Part shown: positions 26,147 through 34,550 of the stretch, piece by piece
Position numbering within the stretch: the first letter of the stretch is position 1
Layout of the letters: each line of letters opens with the position of its first letter
Origin: QPIN01 sp965224575
GTDB taxonomy: Bacteria; Pseudomonadota; Gammaproteobacteria; Methylococcales; Methylomonadaceae
Assembly: GCA_965224575.1 (NCBI GenBank)
Contig: CBDCZQ010000006.1
Coordinates: forward strand, 1,984,001-2,048,000
DNA: 64,000 nucleotides
Direction of reading: 5' to 3'
Notes under the pieces: model-generated
What the model was told of the DNA's origin: nothing
What the model saw: only the letters and a program-made list of their open reading frames with translations
The model's database searches: none
Program-made: the position numbers and the translations under genes

Positions 26147-26236
26147 CAATCGCATCCAGCTGACCGTAAAAAGCGTCACATTTTTTGCGAAGCAAAAAAA
26201 TGCGCCTCTTTTTACGGCATCTGATGCGGGCGTTAT
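26144..26236 (+). repeat. attC site 14 (well formed)
   Basis: TAACAATCGCATCCAGCTGAC pairs with GCATCTGATGCGGGCGTTATA; inner arms CCGTAAAAAGCG and CGCCTCTTTTTACGG, and TTTTTTGCG with CAAAAAAATGCG. The radical SAM stop codon overlaps its first bases. Confidence 0.78.
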
Positions 26237-26545
26237 AGCCTTCTGCGAAGGCATGAAGCGGAAAAGAAAATTGTTGCGGAAAGAGCAGAAGCTGAGTGCT
26301 GTGAAGCTAGTTTCTGCTGGAGAAAATGAAGCTCGGATGTGGAGTACATAAGCCTGTGAAAAAGCAGGGTTTGATGTGGAAAAGTAGGATGCTGCTTTTT
26401 CAAAGTCCGTCGTGGAAATCAAAAGCAGAAAGAGCAAAAGCGAGTTCCTGCTGTTTGCAAGTTTGAGTGCGGAGAAAGTAAGCGAGACAGCCTGCAAGGT
26501 TTTTGGAAAGAAAAAGCAAAGAACGAGAGAACAGAAGAATGTTCT
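26237..26545 (+). repeat. Purine-rich cassette repeat, copy 9
   Basis: Starts GCCTTCTGCGAAGGCATGAAGCGG after the attC site. A truncated attC right half (GTGACAGCAAGTTATTTTAA then CGTTAG) follows at 26561-26585. Confidence 0.75.
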
Positions 26546-26585
26546 GCGTAGGGCGTGATGTGACAGCAAGTTATTTTAACGTTAG

Positions 26586-26876
26586 ATTTTCAAAAAAGGG
26601 GATGAGTGAAACGAAAAACCTCGAAAAATTTTCCACAATATAAAATGTAGAACTTTTTAATACCGTAAAGAAACAAAAGACTAAATTATCCTAAAAAATA
26701 CAATAAATGAAAAAAATCTCTAAATAATTAGATAAGTGTGAAATAAATATCATGCATGAAAGCATCACACGAATTGATTGATAATTTGTCGATCTTGATA
26801 TTTAGCCATTTAGCTCATTCAGTATTTTCCAATTAACAAATGAGTCTGAACAGTCCATTTAATCCAGATCTAAAAA
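26586..26876. other. AT-rich stretch, no gene seen
   Basis: No ORF or strong repeat is visible. It is probably the right-hand non-coding part of the transposase remnant that follows. Confidence 0.35.
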
Positions 26877-27560
26877 TCAGGCTTTTTTCTGTTCATTTAT
26901 ATGTTTAAAAAGTTGCTTTTTAGCAAGGTTCATTTGATCAGTAAATTTATTATCGCTCATCTCATAAGCATCTTTATCCAATTGCTCAAAGGATAGAGAT
27001 TCTTTTAGATAGTTTTCAGCCTGTTCCAGCGATTTTAGCTTTTCATAAGGTGTCATCATCTTATCATAGCGATATTTCTTCCTTTGTTTGCCTTTTTTAT
27101 CCGTGACAATGGTTGGGAAATAGCAAGGACGGTGGTAATTGAGAAAAGGGTTGAGATATTCTCTATTAAAGACATTAAGTTCATCTGCCCAATGCTGTTC
27201 TATATGGCTATAGCCAAAGGTTTTACGGACGACTGAAGCATTTTTACTTTCTGCCAATGCATTATCATTGCTCTGCCTTGAGCGAGATTTAGTGAGTTCA
27301 ATATGCAGTTTATTCAGCAGTTTAGCCACTTGATGATTAATATATTCCGAGCCATTATCCGCATGAAATCCGCTGATGTCGAAAGGAAAGGTTTCAAGCA
27401 TTTCTGTTAAGACAGGGATCAAAAACTGTTCACTGATTCCGCGACAAGACAGCACCACTTCATATTGAGTGACTTCATCCACCGCATTGATATGATAAAC
27501 ACCCTTCACTCCATCTTGATCACCTTGATGAACGGTGTCCACTCGAATATAGCCAGACAA
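26877..27560 (-). pseudogene. rve-type (DDE integrase core) transposase, N-terminus missing
   Basis: The 227-aa frame keeps a full integrase core: VDTVHQGDQDG (Asp), GFHADNGSEYINHQVAKLL (Asp) and SNDNALAESKNASVVRKTFG (Glu). It also keeps the C-terminal region with NYHRPCYFPTIVTDKKGKQR. The helix-turn-helix N-terminus expected of IS481/IS3-like or related transposases is absent. The frame opens abruptly at 27560, next to the FtsK-like gene, which suggests deletion at that junction. Exact IS family not assigned. Confidence 0.75.
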
Positions 27561-27664
27561 CTACCCATTCAAGTAGAACACTAAACACCTCCCACCTTGA
27601 AGAACCACCTAAAACCTGAAATACTACCTATACTTTCCACCACTTAAATTACCAAGTACCTTAC

Positions 27665-28072
27665 ATGTCAAAAAATAAGCATATATTCCCTTGGGGTATT
27701 TACATAGGTGATTTAATTGATGAGGACGAAACACTCCCCGTTTGTTTACCCAGTGAAACAGGTGGTTTTTGTGTGCTTTTTAATGATGACAGCGAAGCAG
27801 TTGCTAATAATTTTATAGAAAATGTTACCTTAAAACTCTTTGAAGTTATTCCTGCTGGTGAGCTATGCGTTGATATTTTTGATTTTAGCCACAGAAAACG
27901 CTTTATGCACTTAGCCTCGTTGCAAACGGAAAAGCTATATCATATTGCATTAGGCGAAAATGAAGCAACCAGTGCATTTAACGAGCTTGAAAAGCTTGCC
28001 CTACACAGACTCACAATCTGCTTTCATTTAAAGCACCTACACTCTCTCACTATAACGAAAACAGCCCTCTAG
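27665..28072 (+). pseudogene. FtsK/SpoIIIE-like ATPase gene, 5' segment (before frameshift)
   Basis: It encodes an N-terminal domain of about 110 residues (FPWGIYIGDLIDEDETLPVC, then GELCVDIFDFSHRKRFMHLA) that continues in another frame as the ATPase at 28102-29433. The second frame is closed by a TGA at 27988-27990, so the shift must lie between about 27991 and 28072. Around 28010-28020 the readings join sensibly (LEKLALHR then LLSFKAPTL). The upstream side is a transposase junction with an in-frame stop at 27617, and no clear ribosome-binding site is seen, so the true 5' end may also be affected. Confidence 0.6.
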
Positions 28073-28101
28073 TCGAAAAGTACCATGTTGTCTTAGTCAA
28101 T

Positions 28102-29433
28102 TTGGATCATTATCCCGATGACTTAGCCTCTTATAAACGCATCAAAGAATTTTTTGATTCTGCTTATAGAGCTGGGTTTTATTGCATTCTCTTTGGTCAT
28201 CAAGAACTGCTAGAGTCAGAAGCGAAAGCCACGCAATATTTATTAAACCGATTTCCAACCTGCCCTATTCAAAACAAAAAGGTGACACTCAATAACGCTT
28301 TATTTGAATTTTCGGAACAGGCGCAAGACTATGATTTTGACTATGTTAATGATAATAAAGACGACATAATTGGCACATTGCTTAATGCCCTACATCAAGA
28401 TGATGAAAGCGGCCGCGATGAAACAGAATTTCTTTCTATCCCTATTGGTACAACGAGTGATGGACGGCATGAAATTAATTTTACCTTGGGCGATAAAACT
28501 AAAGCCTATCATGCATTTATTACAGGCGTTGCTGGCTCGGGGAAAACCACGCTATTAAACACGCTTATATTAGGCATCGCACAAAAATATACTTCACAAG
28601 AGATTCGTTTATACCTGATGGACTATAAAGAGGGTGTGGAGTTTCAAGTTTTTAAAAACCACCCTAATTGCGAGAAAATATTTTTAGATAATGAAGATTT
28701 ACAAGCCTCAATCACATTGCTTGAAGAGTTTACCCAAACCATCAAAAAACGTGCTGAGGTATTTAAAGCCCAAGAGATAAAAGATATTGCCGAATACAAT
28801 GCTCTTAATTCTCAAGCCCCAATGGAACGCTTGGTTTTAGTGATTGATGAAGTTCATCGACTCTTTTCAGGCAGTTACCAGCAAAAAGATAATTTTAGCA
28901 ATCTACTAAAACAGCTAGTCAGACAAGGGCGGGCGTTTGGTGTGCATATCATCTTATCCACGCAAACCTTGACAGGCACGCAAATAGATAAAGAGTTAAT
29001 GTCTCAAATTACCCTGAGAATATCCTATAAACTCACTGACCCTAGAGATACTGAAAACATTTTCACCTATGGTAATATGGACGCATTAAATTTAAATAAA
29101 TATGAGCTGATTTATAATAATGATTCAGGGCAGGTTGCTGCGAATAAATTGTGTAGAGCCAGTCCACCACAAAATATTAAACAGAAAATAGAGAATATTT
29201 TAGCGACAAGAGACCCTAAATTGATATTGATACCTGTTATTGTGAAAAGTGAAACACAACAGGAAGATGAGTTAAGTGTGAAAACAAATAATTCAACAAT
29301 TAAGTCAAGACAGGGTTCACCAATAAAATATGATACCAGTAGTGCAACTGAACTTTTAAAAAAACTTAGTCGAGAAGGGAAGATTGAATTTCCTAATGGA
29401 ATTGGTGTAACTCAAGAGTGGGTGGAAAAATGA
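28102..29433 (+). CDS. FtsK/SpoIIIE-like P-loop ATPase (3' segment after frameshift)
   Basis: Residues about 140-160 hold the Walker A motif GVAGSGKTTLLNTL. MDYKEGVEFQVFKNHPNCEK is the conserved FtsK segment after it, LVLVIDEVHRLFSG is Walker B, and LVRQGRAFGVHIILSTQTLT is the sensor region. This is the FtsK/SpoIIIE/HerA class of DNA or protein translocases, but there are no membrane segments and no gamma DNA-binding domain as in true FtsK. It is translationally coupled to a leucine-rich-repeat gene (ATGA overlap), so the two products probably act together. The upstream frameshift makes activity doubtful unless it is a sequencing error or programmed. Confidence 0.8.
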   Translation: MDHYPDDLASYKRIKEFFDSAYRAGFYCILFGHQELLESEAKATQYLLNRFPTCPIQNKKVTLNNALFEFSEQAQDYDFDYVNDNKDDIIGTLLNALHQDDESGRDETEFLSIPIGTTSDGRHEINFTLGDKTKAYHAFITGVAGSGKTTLLNTLILGIAQKYTSQEIRLYLMDYKEGVEFQVFKNHPNCEKIFLDNEDLQASITLLEEFTQTIKKRAEVFKAQEIKDIAEYNALNSQAPMERLVLVIDEVHRLFSGSYQQKDNFSNLLKQLVRQGRAFGVHIILSTQTLTGTQIDKELMSQITLRISYKLTDPRDTENIFTYGNMDALNLNKYELIYNNDSGQVAANKLCRASPPQNIKQKIENILATRDPKLILIPVIVKSETQQEDELSVKTNNSTIKSRQGSPIKYDTSSATELLKKLSREGKIEFPNGIGVTQEWVEK

Positions 29434-30689
29434 GGGATCACGTTTTAAATTGCCGTTATATTAGTGGCTTAAGAGATATTAACGACTATGAATCATATAG
29501 AGATGTGTTTGAATACATCCTATACGACAGGGAAACCTGGAAGAAAACAAGTTTCCTCAATTCGCAACAGGCATATAAGGAATATTTATCAAAATACCCA
29601 ACTGGTATTTATGCTAATCATTGCAACGATAAAATTAATACCTTTATTGAAAAGGAAAAACAAGATTGGGAAACTGCAAATAAAACGAATACTAAAAATG
29701 CTTATAAAGACTATCTAGCAAACTATCCCGATGGGTTTTTTAGTGGTCAGGCAACTGAAAAATTAATTAAGATAATTTCTGAAGAAAAGATTGTTGGGGA
29801 AAAAGAAATAAAAACATGGCAGGAAGCAATAGATAATAATACTTCAGAAAGTTATTCTAAATATAAAGAAAATCACCCAAATGGAATTTATATAGATGAA
29901 TGTGAAAAAAACTATATAAAAATACTAGAGCTTGAAAAGGAATTAAAACCATTTGTTGAATGGGTAAGTAGTAACTATATAACTGTATATGAAAAAAAAC
30001 TTAATGTATTGACAGAGATAGATGCTAGAGATATTGAAAGCCTTAAAAATATTACGAGCTTAAGTTTAGATAGTCACAAAAAAATAAATTTATCGGAGTC
30101 CATTGGAAAGCTGAGTAACTTAAAAACACTCCATATACAGAACTGTAATTTTATAGAACTACCTGAGGAGATTGGTAACCTAATAAATCTTGAACAACTT
30201 AATGCACATAATAATGAATTAACTTATCTTCCAAGTTCTATTTGCAATTTATCAAAACTAAAGAGTATTTGCATATCTAGAAATAAGATAGAAAAATTAC
30301 CCAATAATATTGGTAACCTTAGTAATTTAATAAGTATGGATGCAAGTTATAATCTTTTAACTACTTTACCTGATTCAATTTCCAAACTTTCCAGACTAGA
30401 ATCACTTTCACTTGATAACAATAGGCTTACCCAACTACCAAATTTAATCGGTAATTTAAATCACGTGGATAGCTTTTGGTTTCAAAATAATGAGTTGACT
30501 GATCTACCTAGCTCTATCTATTTTTCAGACCCATCCTCAAAATTAGATACTTTGTATATTGGTGGTAATAGTTTTAACGCAATTAAAAAAAATGAAATAT
30601 CTGCTCGATTTAAACTCTCTGGTTTACGATGCGGAAAAAAAAGATATTGTATTTTTGATACTGATGAATATTCTTTGGTTTTTTTGTAA
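29430..30689 (+). CDS. Leucine-rich-repeat protein coupled to FtsK-like ATPase
   Basis: The start ATG overlaps the ATPase stop (ATGA); GTG 29418 is less likely. Of about 419 residues, the first third holds three imperfect repeats of the form 'Y-x2-YL-x3-P-x-G-x-(Y/F)' (AYKEYLSKYPTGIYANHC, AYKDYLANYPDGFFSGQA, SYSKYKENHPNGIYIDEC), each preceded by a Trp-containing helix. Residues about 205-380 form bacterial leucine-rich repeats (LPEEIGNLINLEQLNAHNNE, LPDSISKLSRLESLSLDNNR). Such repeats mediate protein binding. There is no secretion signal. It could be a recognition subunit of an ATPase-based conflict system; that is inference. Confidence 0.75.
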   Translation: MRDHVLNCRYISGLRDINDYESYRDVFEYILYDRETWKKTSFLNSQQAYKEYLSKYPTGIYANHCNDKINTFIEKEKQDWETANKTNTKNAYKDYLANYPDGFFSGQATEKLIKIISEEKIVGEKEIKTWQEAIDNNTSESYSKYKENHPNGIYIDECEKNYIKILELEKELKPFVEWVSSNYITVYEKKLNVLTEIDARDIESLKNITSLSLDSHKKINLSESIGKLSNLKTLHIQNCNFIELPEEIGNLINLEQLNAHNNELTYLPSSICNLSKLKSICISRNKIEKLPNNIGNLSNLISMDASYNLLTTLPDSISKLSRLESLSLDNNRLTQLPNLIGNLNHVDSFWFQNNELTDLPSSIYFSDPSSKLDTLYIGGNSFNAIKKNEISARFKLSGLRCGKKRYCIFDTDEYSLVFL

Positions 30690-30792
30690 AAAAACTTCCT
30701 GAGAAAAACTAACTATTTGATATCACAATCAAAAAAAATTTTAGACCTCAATACTATTGAAATATTTTTTAGAATAAAACTCTGGAATAAAT

Positions 30793-31020
30793 ATGCAAAC
30801 CATAGAATTCACAGCACAAATAACCAAACAGCACGAAATCCATTTAAAATTACCCGATGATATTAATGCAATCAACGTAAAAGTCATCGTTATGTATGAA
30901 AATACTGAAACTACCCCCAAAACTAAAAAGCGTGTATTTGGGCAATACCGAGGTAAAATTAAAATTTCAGACTCCTTTGATGATGAGTTAGGGGATGATT
31001 TTTGGCTGGGTAAAGAGTAA
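30793..31020 (+). CDS. VapB-like antitoxin (PIN/VapC partner)
   Basis: The 75-aa protein contains QTIEFTAQITKQHEIHLKLP at the N-terminus and a C-terminal acidic toxin-binding tail (DSFDDELGDDFWLGKE), the usual plan of the small antitoxins that accompany PilT-type PIN toxins. Its stop shares a base with the ATG of the next gene. It sits between the FtsK/LRR pair and two small helical proteins, either as an inserted module or as a stabiliser of that group. Confidence 0.82.
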   Translation: MQTIEFTAQITKQHEIHLKLPDDINAINVKVIVMYENTETTPKTKKRVFGQYRGKIKISDSFDDELGDDFWLGKE

Positions 31021-31406
31021 TGAATTTACTCTTGGATACGCATATTTTTCTATGGCTGAATGAACAGCCTGAAAAGTTATCTGCCAATATTTTAAGCCAC
31101 TGTGAAGAAGTTAATAATACCCTTTTCCTAAGTCATGTTTCACCGTGGGAAATACAAATCAAACATCAACTTGGGAAATTAGAGCTGGGTGAATCACTGC
31201 AATCCATGATAAAAACGCAACAGCAGGATAATGATTTACAATTATTACCCATCAAATTAGCTCATATTTATGCTTTGGCTCAGTTGCCATTCCATCACCG
31301 AGACCCTTTTGACCGCCTGCTTATTGCTCAAGTAATGGTTGAAGAAATGAGTTTTGTTTCTGTGGATGATTGTATTGCTGACTATCCCATTAACGTAGTC
31401 CGTTGA
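31020..31406 (+). CDS. vapC: PIN-domain toxin, VapC family
   Basis: The 128-aa PIN (PilT N-terminus) protein has MNLLLDTHIFLWLNEQPEKL with the first catalytic Asp, SHVSPWEIQIKHQLGKLELG with the conserved Glu, and FHHRDPFDRLLIAQVMVE and SVDDCIADYPI with the remaining acids. This is the 'LLDTHxxLW' subgroup of VapC ribonucleases. It is coupled to its antitoxin, and the next gene starts two bases after its stop, so all four genes from 30793 to 32268 may be one transcript. Confidence 0.9.
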   Translation: MNLLLDTHIFLWLNEQPEKLSANILSHCEEVNNTLFLSHVSPWEIQIKHQLGKLELGESLQSMIKTQQQDNDLQLLPIKLAHIYALAQLPFHHRDPFDRLLIAQVMVEEMSFVSVDDCIADYPINVVR

Positions 31407-31407
31407 A

Positions 31408-31959
31408 ATGAATAAAAATACTTTTTTTAAGCTTTACAGCGGTGACTATTCTCAAGAGGGCTATGAGTTTGGTATGAAGGCATCGAAAAATCGCCACGCA
31501 AAAAACATGTTTACCTTTGTTAAAGCAGTAAATCCCATTAACTATGCATGGAAATTCAACGATGCCTTTGATAGCTTTACAAAAAACTACGACATAGGCT
31601 ATCTTGATGGGCAACGCTTTAATCATCAAGTCTATCGAGAAACACAAATAACAGGGAATACAATGGCATCAGCAGATAATTATATTAATCACCTTAGAAT
31701 GCTGGATGAGGTGAAGCTTGGTTTGGGCAGTTTAAGACGCTATTTAAGAGAAATTGAGCAAAAATACAAACAACAAATAGACTCAGCAGAGGCGGCAGGA
31801 TTTATGCAAGACTATACCGATAAGCTGAAACAAAAACATCAACGGTTTTTAGTCAAAATAGAGACTGTTACTGTCATGATCGAAAAACACGATGCACAAA
31901 TTGAGCAGCATAAAGAGTTTATTCAGAGGCTTAAAGAAATGGCACAAAATACTGACTAA
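31408..31959 (+). CDS. Hypothetical helical protein (183 aa)
   Basis: Not recognised. The N-terminal part contains a repeated 'GYxxGxxxxxN' pattern (SQEGYEFGMKASKNRHAKNM and YDIGYLDGQRFNHQVYRE). The C-terminal half is a long coiled coil (residues about 100-183, LKQKHQRFLVKIETVTVMIE, then IEQHKEFIQRLKEMAQNTD). No signal peptide or membrane segment. It is followed after 12 bases by another all-helical protein with its own ribosome-binding sequence (CAGGAG). Together with the upstream ATPase these could form a complex, which is conjecture. Confidence 0.6.
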   Translation: MNKNTFFKLYSGDYSQEGYEFGMKASKNRHAKNMFTFVKAVNPINYAWKFNDAFDSFTKNYDIGYLDGQRFNHQVYRETQITGNTMASADNYINHLRMLDEVKLGLGSLRRYLREIEQKYKQQIDSAEAAGFMQDYTDKLKQKHQRFLVKIETVTVMIEKHDAQIEQHKEFIQRLKEMAQNTD

Positions 31960-31971
31960 CAGGAGTATAAA

Positions 31972-32268
31972 ATGAGTGAAACACAAAGTTTAGCGAATCA
32001 ATTGGGCTGGTGTATTACCACACAAGATTATTTAAATGGTTTGAATAGTGAAATACGTTATGTTTCAGGTCAATATGAAAGCATGGTGACTATGCTTCAG
32101 CAGCATAATTACATAGCAGAATTATTGCCACAAATTCAGCAAATGCAACGAGAGTTTGAAGAAAGTTCAGATGATTTAATCAAGCATGTTGAGAGTGAGC
32201 ATTTATCTTATATTGAAAACCAAAGTAAGAATATTCAGAGCACCCTAACTTCTTTACCCTCTGTCTAA
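31972..32268 (+). CDS. Small all-helical protein (98 aa)
   Basis: Not recognised. At 98 residues, with two predicted helices separated near residue 45 (YVSGQYESMVTMLQQHNYIA, then LLPQIQQMQREFEESSDDLI), it recalls the size and hairpin plan of WXG100-type proteins. The WXG motif itself is absent: the only Trp is in QLGWCITTQD. In type VII secretion such proteins pair with FtsK-like ATPases, which makes the neighbourhood worth noting but is not proof. Confidence 0.55.
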   Translation: MSETQSLANQLGWCITTQDYLNGLNSEIRYVSGQYESMVTMLQQHNYIAELLPQIQQMQREFEESSDDLIKHVESEHLSYIENQSKNIQSTLTSLPSV

Positions 32269-32321
32269 GAAAGTGATTTATGTTTTGAGTATAAAAATTA
32301 GTTTGATGGTATATCTTGGTT

Positions 32322-32369
32322 TTTATAACCAAAAAATCAACCAGACGAGCTGGTTATTTTGGCGTTATA
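32322..32369 (+). repeat. attC-like site 15 (short form)
   Basis: Near-identical to the site at 6839 (TATAACCAAAAAATCAACCAG, with its complement CTGGTTATTTTGGCGTTATA). Confidence 0.5.
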
Positions 32370-32660
32370 GCCTTCTGCGAAGGCACGTAGCGGAAAAGAA
32401 ATTTGTTGTAGAAAGAGTAAAAGGTGATCGCTGTGAGGCAAGGTTCTATTGGAAAAAATATAAGCTGGACTTGGAGAACATAAGCCTGCGAAAAATCATG
32501 ATTTGAGGTGAAAAAATAGGAGGTTTTTCAAAGTCCTTCGCTAAAATCGGAAAAAGAGCGAAAGATCAAAAGCGAGTTTTGATGTTTGCTAAGTTGAGCG
32601 CGGAGAAAAGAAACCCAGACTACTGCCAAGGATTTAAGAAAAGGCAACACTAACACATGT
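32369..32660 (+). repeat. Purine-rich cassette repeat, copy 10
   Basis: Starts GCCTTCTGCGAAGGCACGTAGCGG and ends near GATTTAAGAAAAGGCAACAC; precedes the retron-like locus. Confidence 0.75.
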
Positions 32661-32770
32661 GTTTTTAAATTATTTTTTGACTGACAGTTAAAAAATAGTT
32701 GCTTACAGTAAATCTCTATGCTTTAATAACCGCAGGCTGAATGAAACCATTCAGACGCATTTTAACAGCA

Positions 32771-33007
32771 CTAAATTGTAATTAAGGTATTTGTAACTGG
32801 CGTTTTAAACGTCGACTGTAAAAGCGGTCTGTTCTCTGGCTCTCAAGCTGTAGAACTCAGGTATACGATATATTTCATTGTAACGACTGGGCTGTTGCTC
32901 TATGAGCAACAGCAATGGAAATTGGCTTGCGTCTTCATGCTATTTCTTGTCGATCCTTAATGTGTTGACGACTGGCACAAACTTAGTTGTGTCGACAATC
33001 AATTTAG
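32771..33007 (+). ncRNA. Putative retron-type msr-msd RNA
   Basis: The region ends just before the first ORF of the reverse transcriptase locus and is rich in hairpins. CTGTTGCTC-TAT-GAGCAACAG is a perfect 9-bp stem near 32892-32912. GTTGACGAC can pair with GTGTCGACAAT with one mismatch near 32963-32999. The possible closing stem is CTAAATTG (32771-32778) with CAATTTAG (33000-33007). Retron RNAs lie upstream of the RT and are closed by such a1/a2 repeats. The boundaries are a guess by eye, not a fold. Confidence 0.4.
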
Positions 33008-33015
33008 GTTTTATT

Positions 33016-33249
33016 ATGAATAAAGCGTTGTTAAAAGAAACTATTAACCTCCTGAAAGAGGTTAAGTTGGAGCATTGTAGTAGTGAAGACAGTATGGCTA
33101 TAGAGCTTAGCCAAGCAATTGAAAATCTTGAGACGTTTCAGGATAAAGATAACTCAGATAAAGCATTCATGGCTTTATTAGCAATTTTAGGGAAGTTTTT
33201 AGATAAACTACCTGAAATTAAAGAGTTTATTAAAAGCTTGGGTGGGTAG
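33016..33249 (+). CDS. Small helical protein of the retron-like locus
   Basis: The 77-aa product (ALLKETINLLKEVKLEHCSS, then DKAFMALLAILGKFLDKLPE) is not recognised. The frame is open from ATG 32902, but that start lies in the structured RNA region, so ATG 33016 is preferred. It is the first gene of a three-gene group with an XRE regulator and a reverse transcriptase, and could be the accessory or effector protein of a retron; no enzymatic motif is visible. Confidence 0.6.
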   Translation: MNKALLKETINLLKEVKLEHCSSEDSMAIELSQAIENLETFQDKDNSDKAFMALLAILGKFLDKLPEIKEFIKSLGG

Positions 33250-33295
33250 TAAGTTATGGACATACAGCAAGCCAGTTATCTTATTGTGAATTATT

Positions 33296-33577
33296 ATGAA
33301 TATAGGCAAAGCCATTAAATTATGCAGAAAGCAAAAAAACTGGACGCTAGCCGAGCTAGCCGATAAAAGTAATCTTTCTACATCATATATATCTCTTCTT
33401 GAACAAGGAAAAAGAGACCCTAATCTTTCAAAACTTGAAAATATTGCAAAATCTTTAAAAATTCCTCTTTCTGTATTATTATTTTTAGGTACAGATAAAA
33501 AAGAAATAGAATCTATTAGTCCTGAATTAGCAGAAAAACTATCATTAACTACTTTAAAACTGATTGAAGAGTTATAA
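33296..33577 (+). CDS. XRE-family helix-turn-helix regulator
   Basis: The 93-aa protein starts with a canonical XRE domain (GKAIKLCRKQKNWTLAELAD, then LSTSYISLLEQGKRDPNLSK) and has a short C-terminal extension (SPELAEKLSLTTLKLIEEL). It ends one base before the reverse transcriptase start, so the two are co-translated. Small HTH genes accompany some retron RTs, where they may regulate the locus or act as part of the tripartite system. Confidence 0.88.
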   Translation: MNIGKAIKLCRKQKNWTLAELADKSNLSTSYISLLEQGKRDPNLSKLENIAKSLKIPLSVLLFLGTDKKEIESISPELAEKLSLTTLKLIEEL

Positions 33578-33578
33578 A

Positions 33579-34529
33579 ATGAATAGTGCTTTTTATAACG
33601 GTAAACCGATAGCATCTATAGCAGCACTAAGCGCAGCACTGAATGTCCCTGAAGACATTCTCATTGATATGTCACTTAATGCAAATAAATATTATAAAAA
33701 AAAACCACCGCAGATTAAATCTAATAGTAAAGAACGTATTACTTACCGCGTTGATGAATCATTAAAAGCAATTCACCAGAAAATTAAAGTCGTACTTTTT
33801 CAAAATGTCACTTACCCTGAATATCTTCAAGGCTCAATTCGTGATATAAAAAAACCTCGTGATTATATCTCTGATGCACGTATGCATTCAGGAAAAAGAA
33901 TGCTAATTAGTGAAGATGTATCAGATTTCTTTCCTTCTATTAAATATGATCAAGTATTAAAGCTATGGATGTATTTTTTTAACTTCCCTAAAGAAATAGC
34001 CGCTACCCTTACTGATTTAACCACATATAAAGGTTTTCTCCCACAAGGAAGTAAAACAAGCTCATATATTGCCAATCTTATTTTCTGGCAATATGAACCA
34101 GCCCTTTATAATAAATTAAAAGCTCAAGGTATCACCTACTCTCGGTATGTTGACGATACAACTTTATCTTTTGATAGGTATGTTTCTAATAAAGAGTTAG
34201 GGAAAGTAATAAGCTCTATTTTTGGAATGATGTGCCATCTTGATATCAAGCCAAATAGAGAAAAACAAGATATTAAATCGAGAAAAAACAATACTACAGT
34301 ACATAATCTTAATGTTACTAAAGAATCACCAACTATTCCGAAAAAGAAGAAAAATAATTTAAGGATGGCGGTTTTTAATTGCATTAAGTATTCAGGCATA
34401 CACGGTAGAAAATCAGAAGCGTATAAAAAGATGTATCGAAGTACTATAACTAGAATTGGTCAGTTAGGCAGACTGCATCCCGACCAAAGCCAAAAATTAA
34501 AAAACAAATTAGCACCATACAAACCATAG
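33579..34529 (+). CDS. Retron-like reverse transcriptase
   Basis: This 316-aa RT makes cDNA from an RNA template. It has DVSDFFPSIKYDQVLKLW (motif A), FLPQGSKTSSYIANLIFW (motif B), YSRYVDDTTLSF (catalytic YVDD, motif C) and LDIKPNREKQDIKSRKNN. A C-terminal segment, HNLNVTKESPTIPKKKKNNL, sits at the retron-type VTG position but reads VTK. Length is typical of retron RTs and there is no maturase or endonuclease domain, so it is not a group II intron protein. ATG 33579 follows the HTH stop by one base. Retrons act in anti-phage defence. Confidence 0.85.
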   Translation: MNSAFYNGKPIASIAALSAALNVPEDILIDMSLNANKYYKKKPPQIKSNSKERITYRVDESLKAIHQKIKVVLFQNVTYPEYLQGSIRDIKKPRDYISDARMHSGKRMLISEDVSDFFPSIKYDQVLKLWMYFFNFPKEIAATLTDLTTYKGFLPQGSKTSSYIANLIFWQYEPALYNKLKAQGITYSRYVDDTTLSFDRYVSNKELGKVISSIFGMMCHLDIKPNREKQDIKSRKNNTTVHNLNVTKESPTIPKKKKNNLRMAVFNCIKYSGIHGRKSEAYKKMYRSTITRIGQLGRLHPDQSQKLKNKLAPYKP

Positions 34530-34550
34530 CCAAAATCAAAAGAGTCATTT

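Noticed and set aside
31972..32268. True WXG100/ESX secretion substrate
   Set aside because: Size and helical plan fit, but the WXG turn is missing and no other type VII component is present, so it is left as a hypothetical protein.
33579..34529. Group II intron reverse transcriptase
   Set aside because: No maturase (X) or HNH domain follows, and there are no intron domain V/VI structures nearby; length and context fit a retron-like RT.
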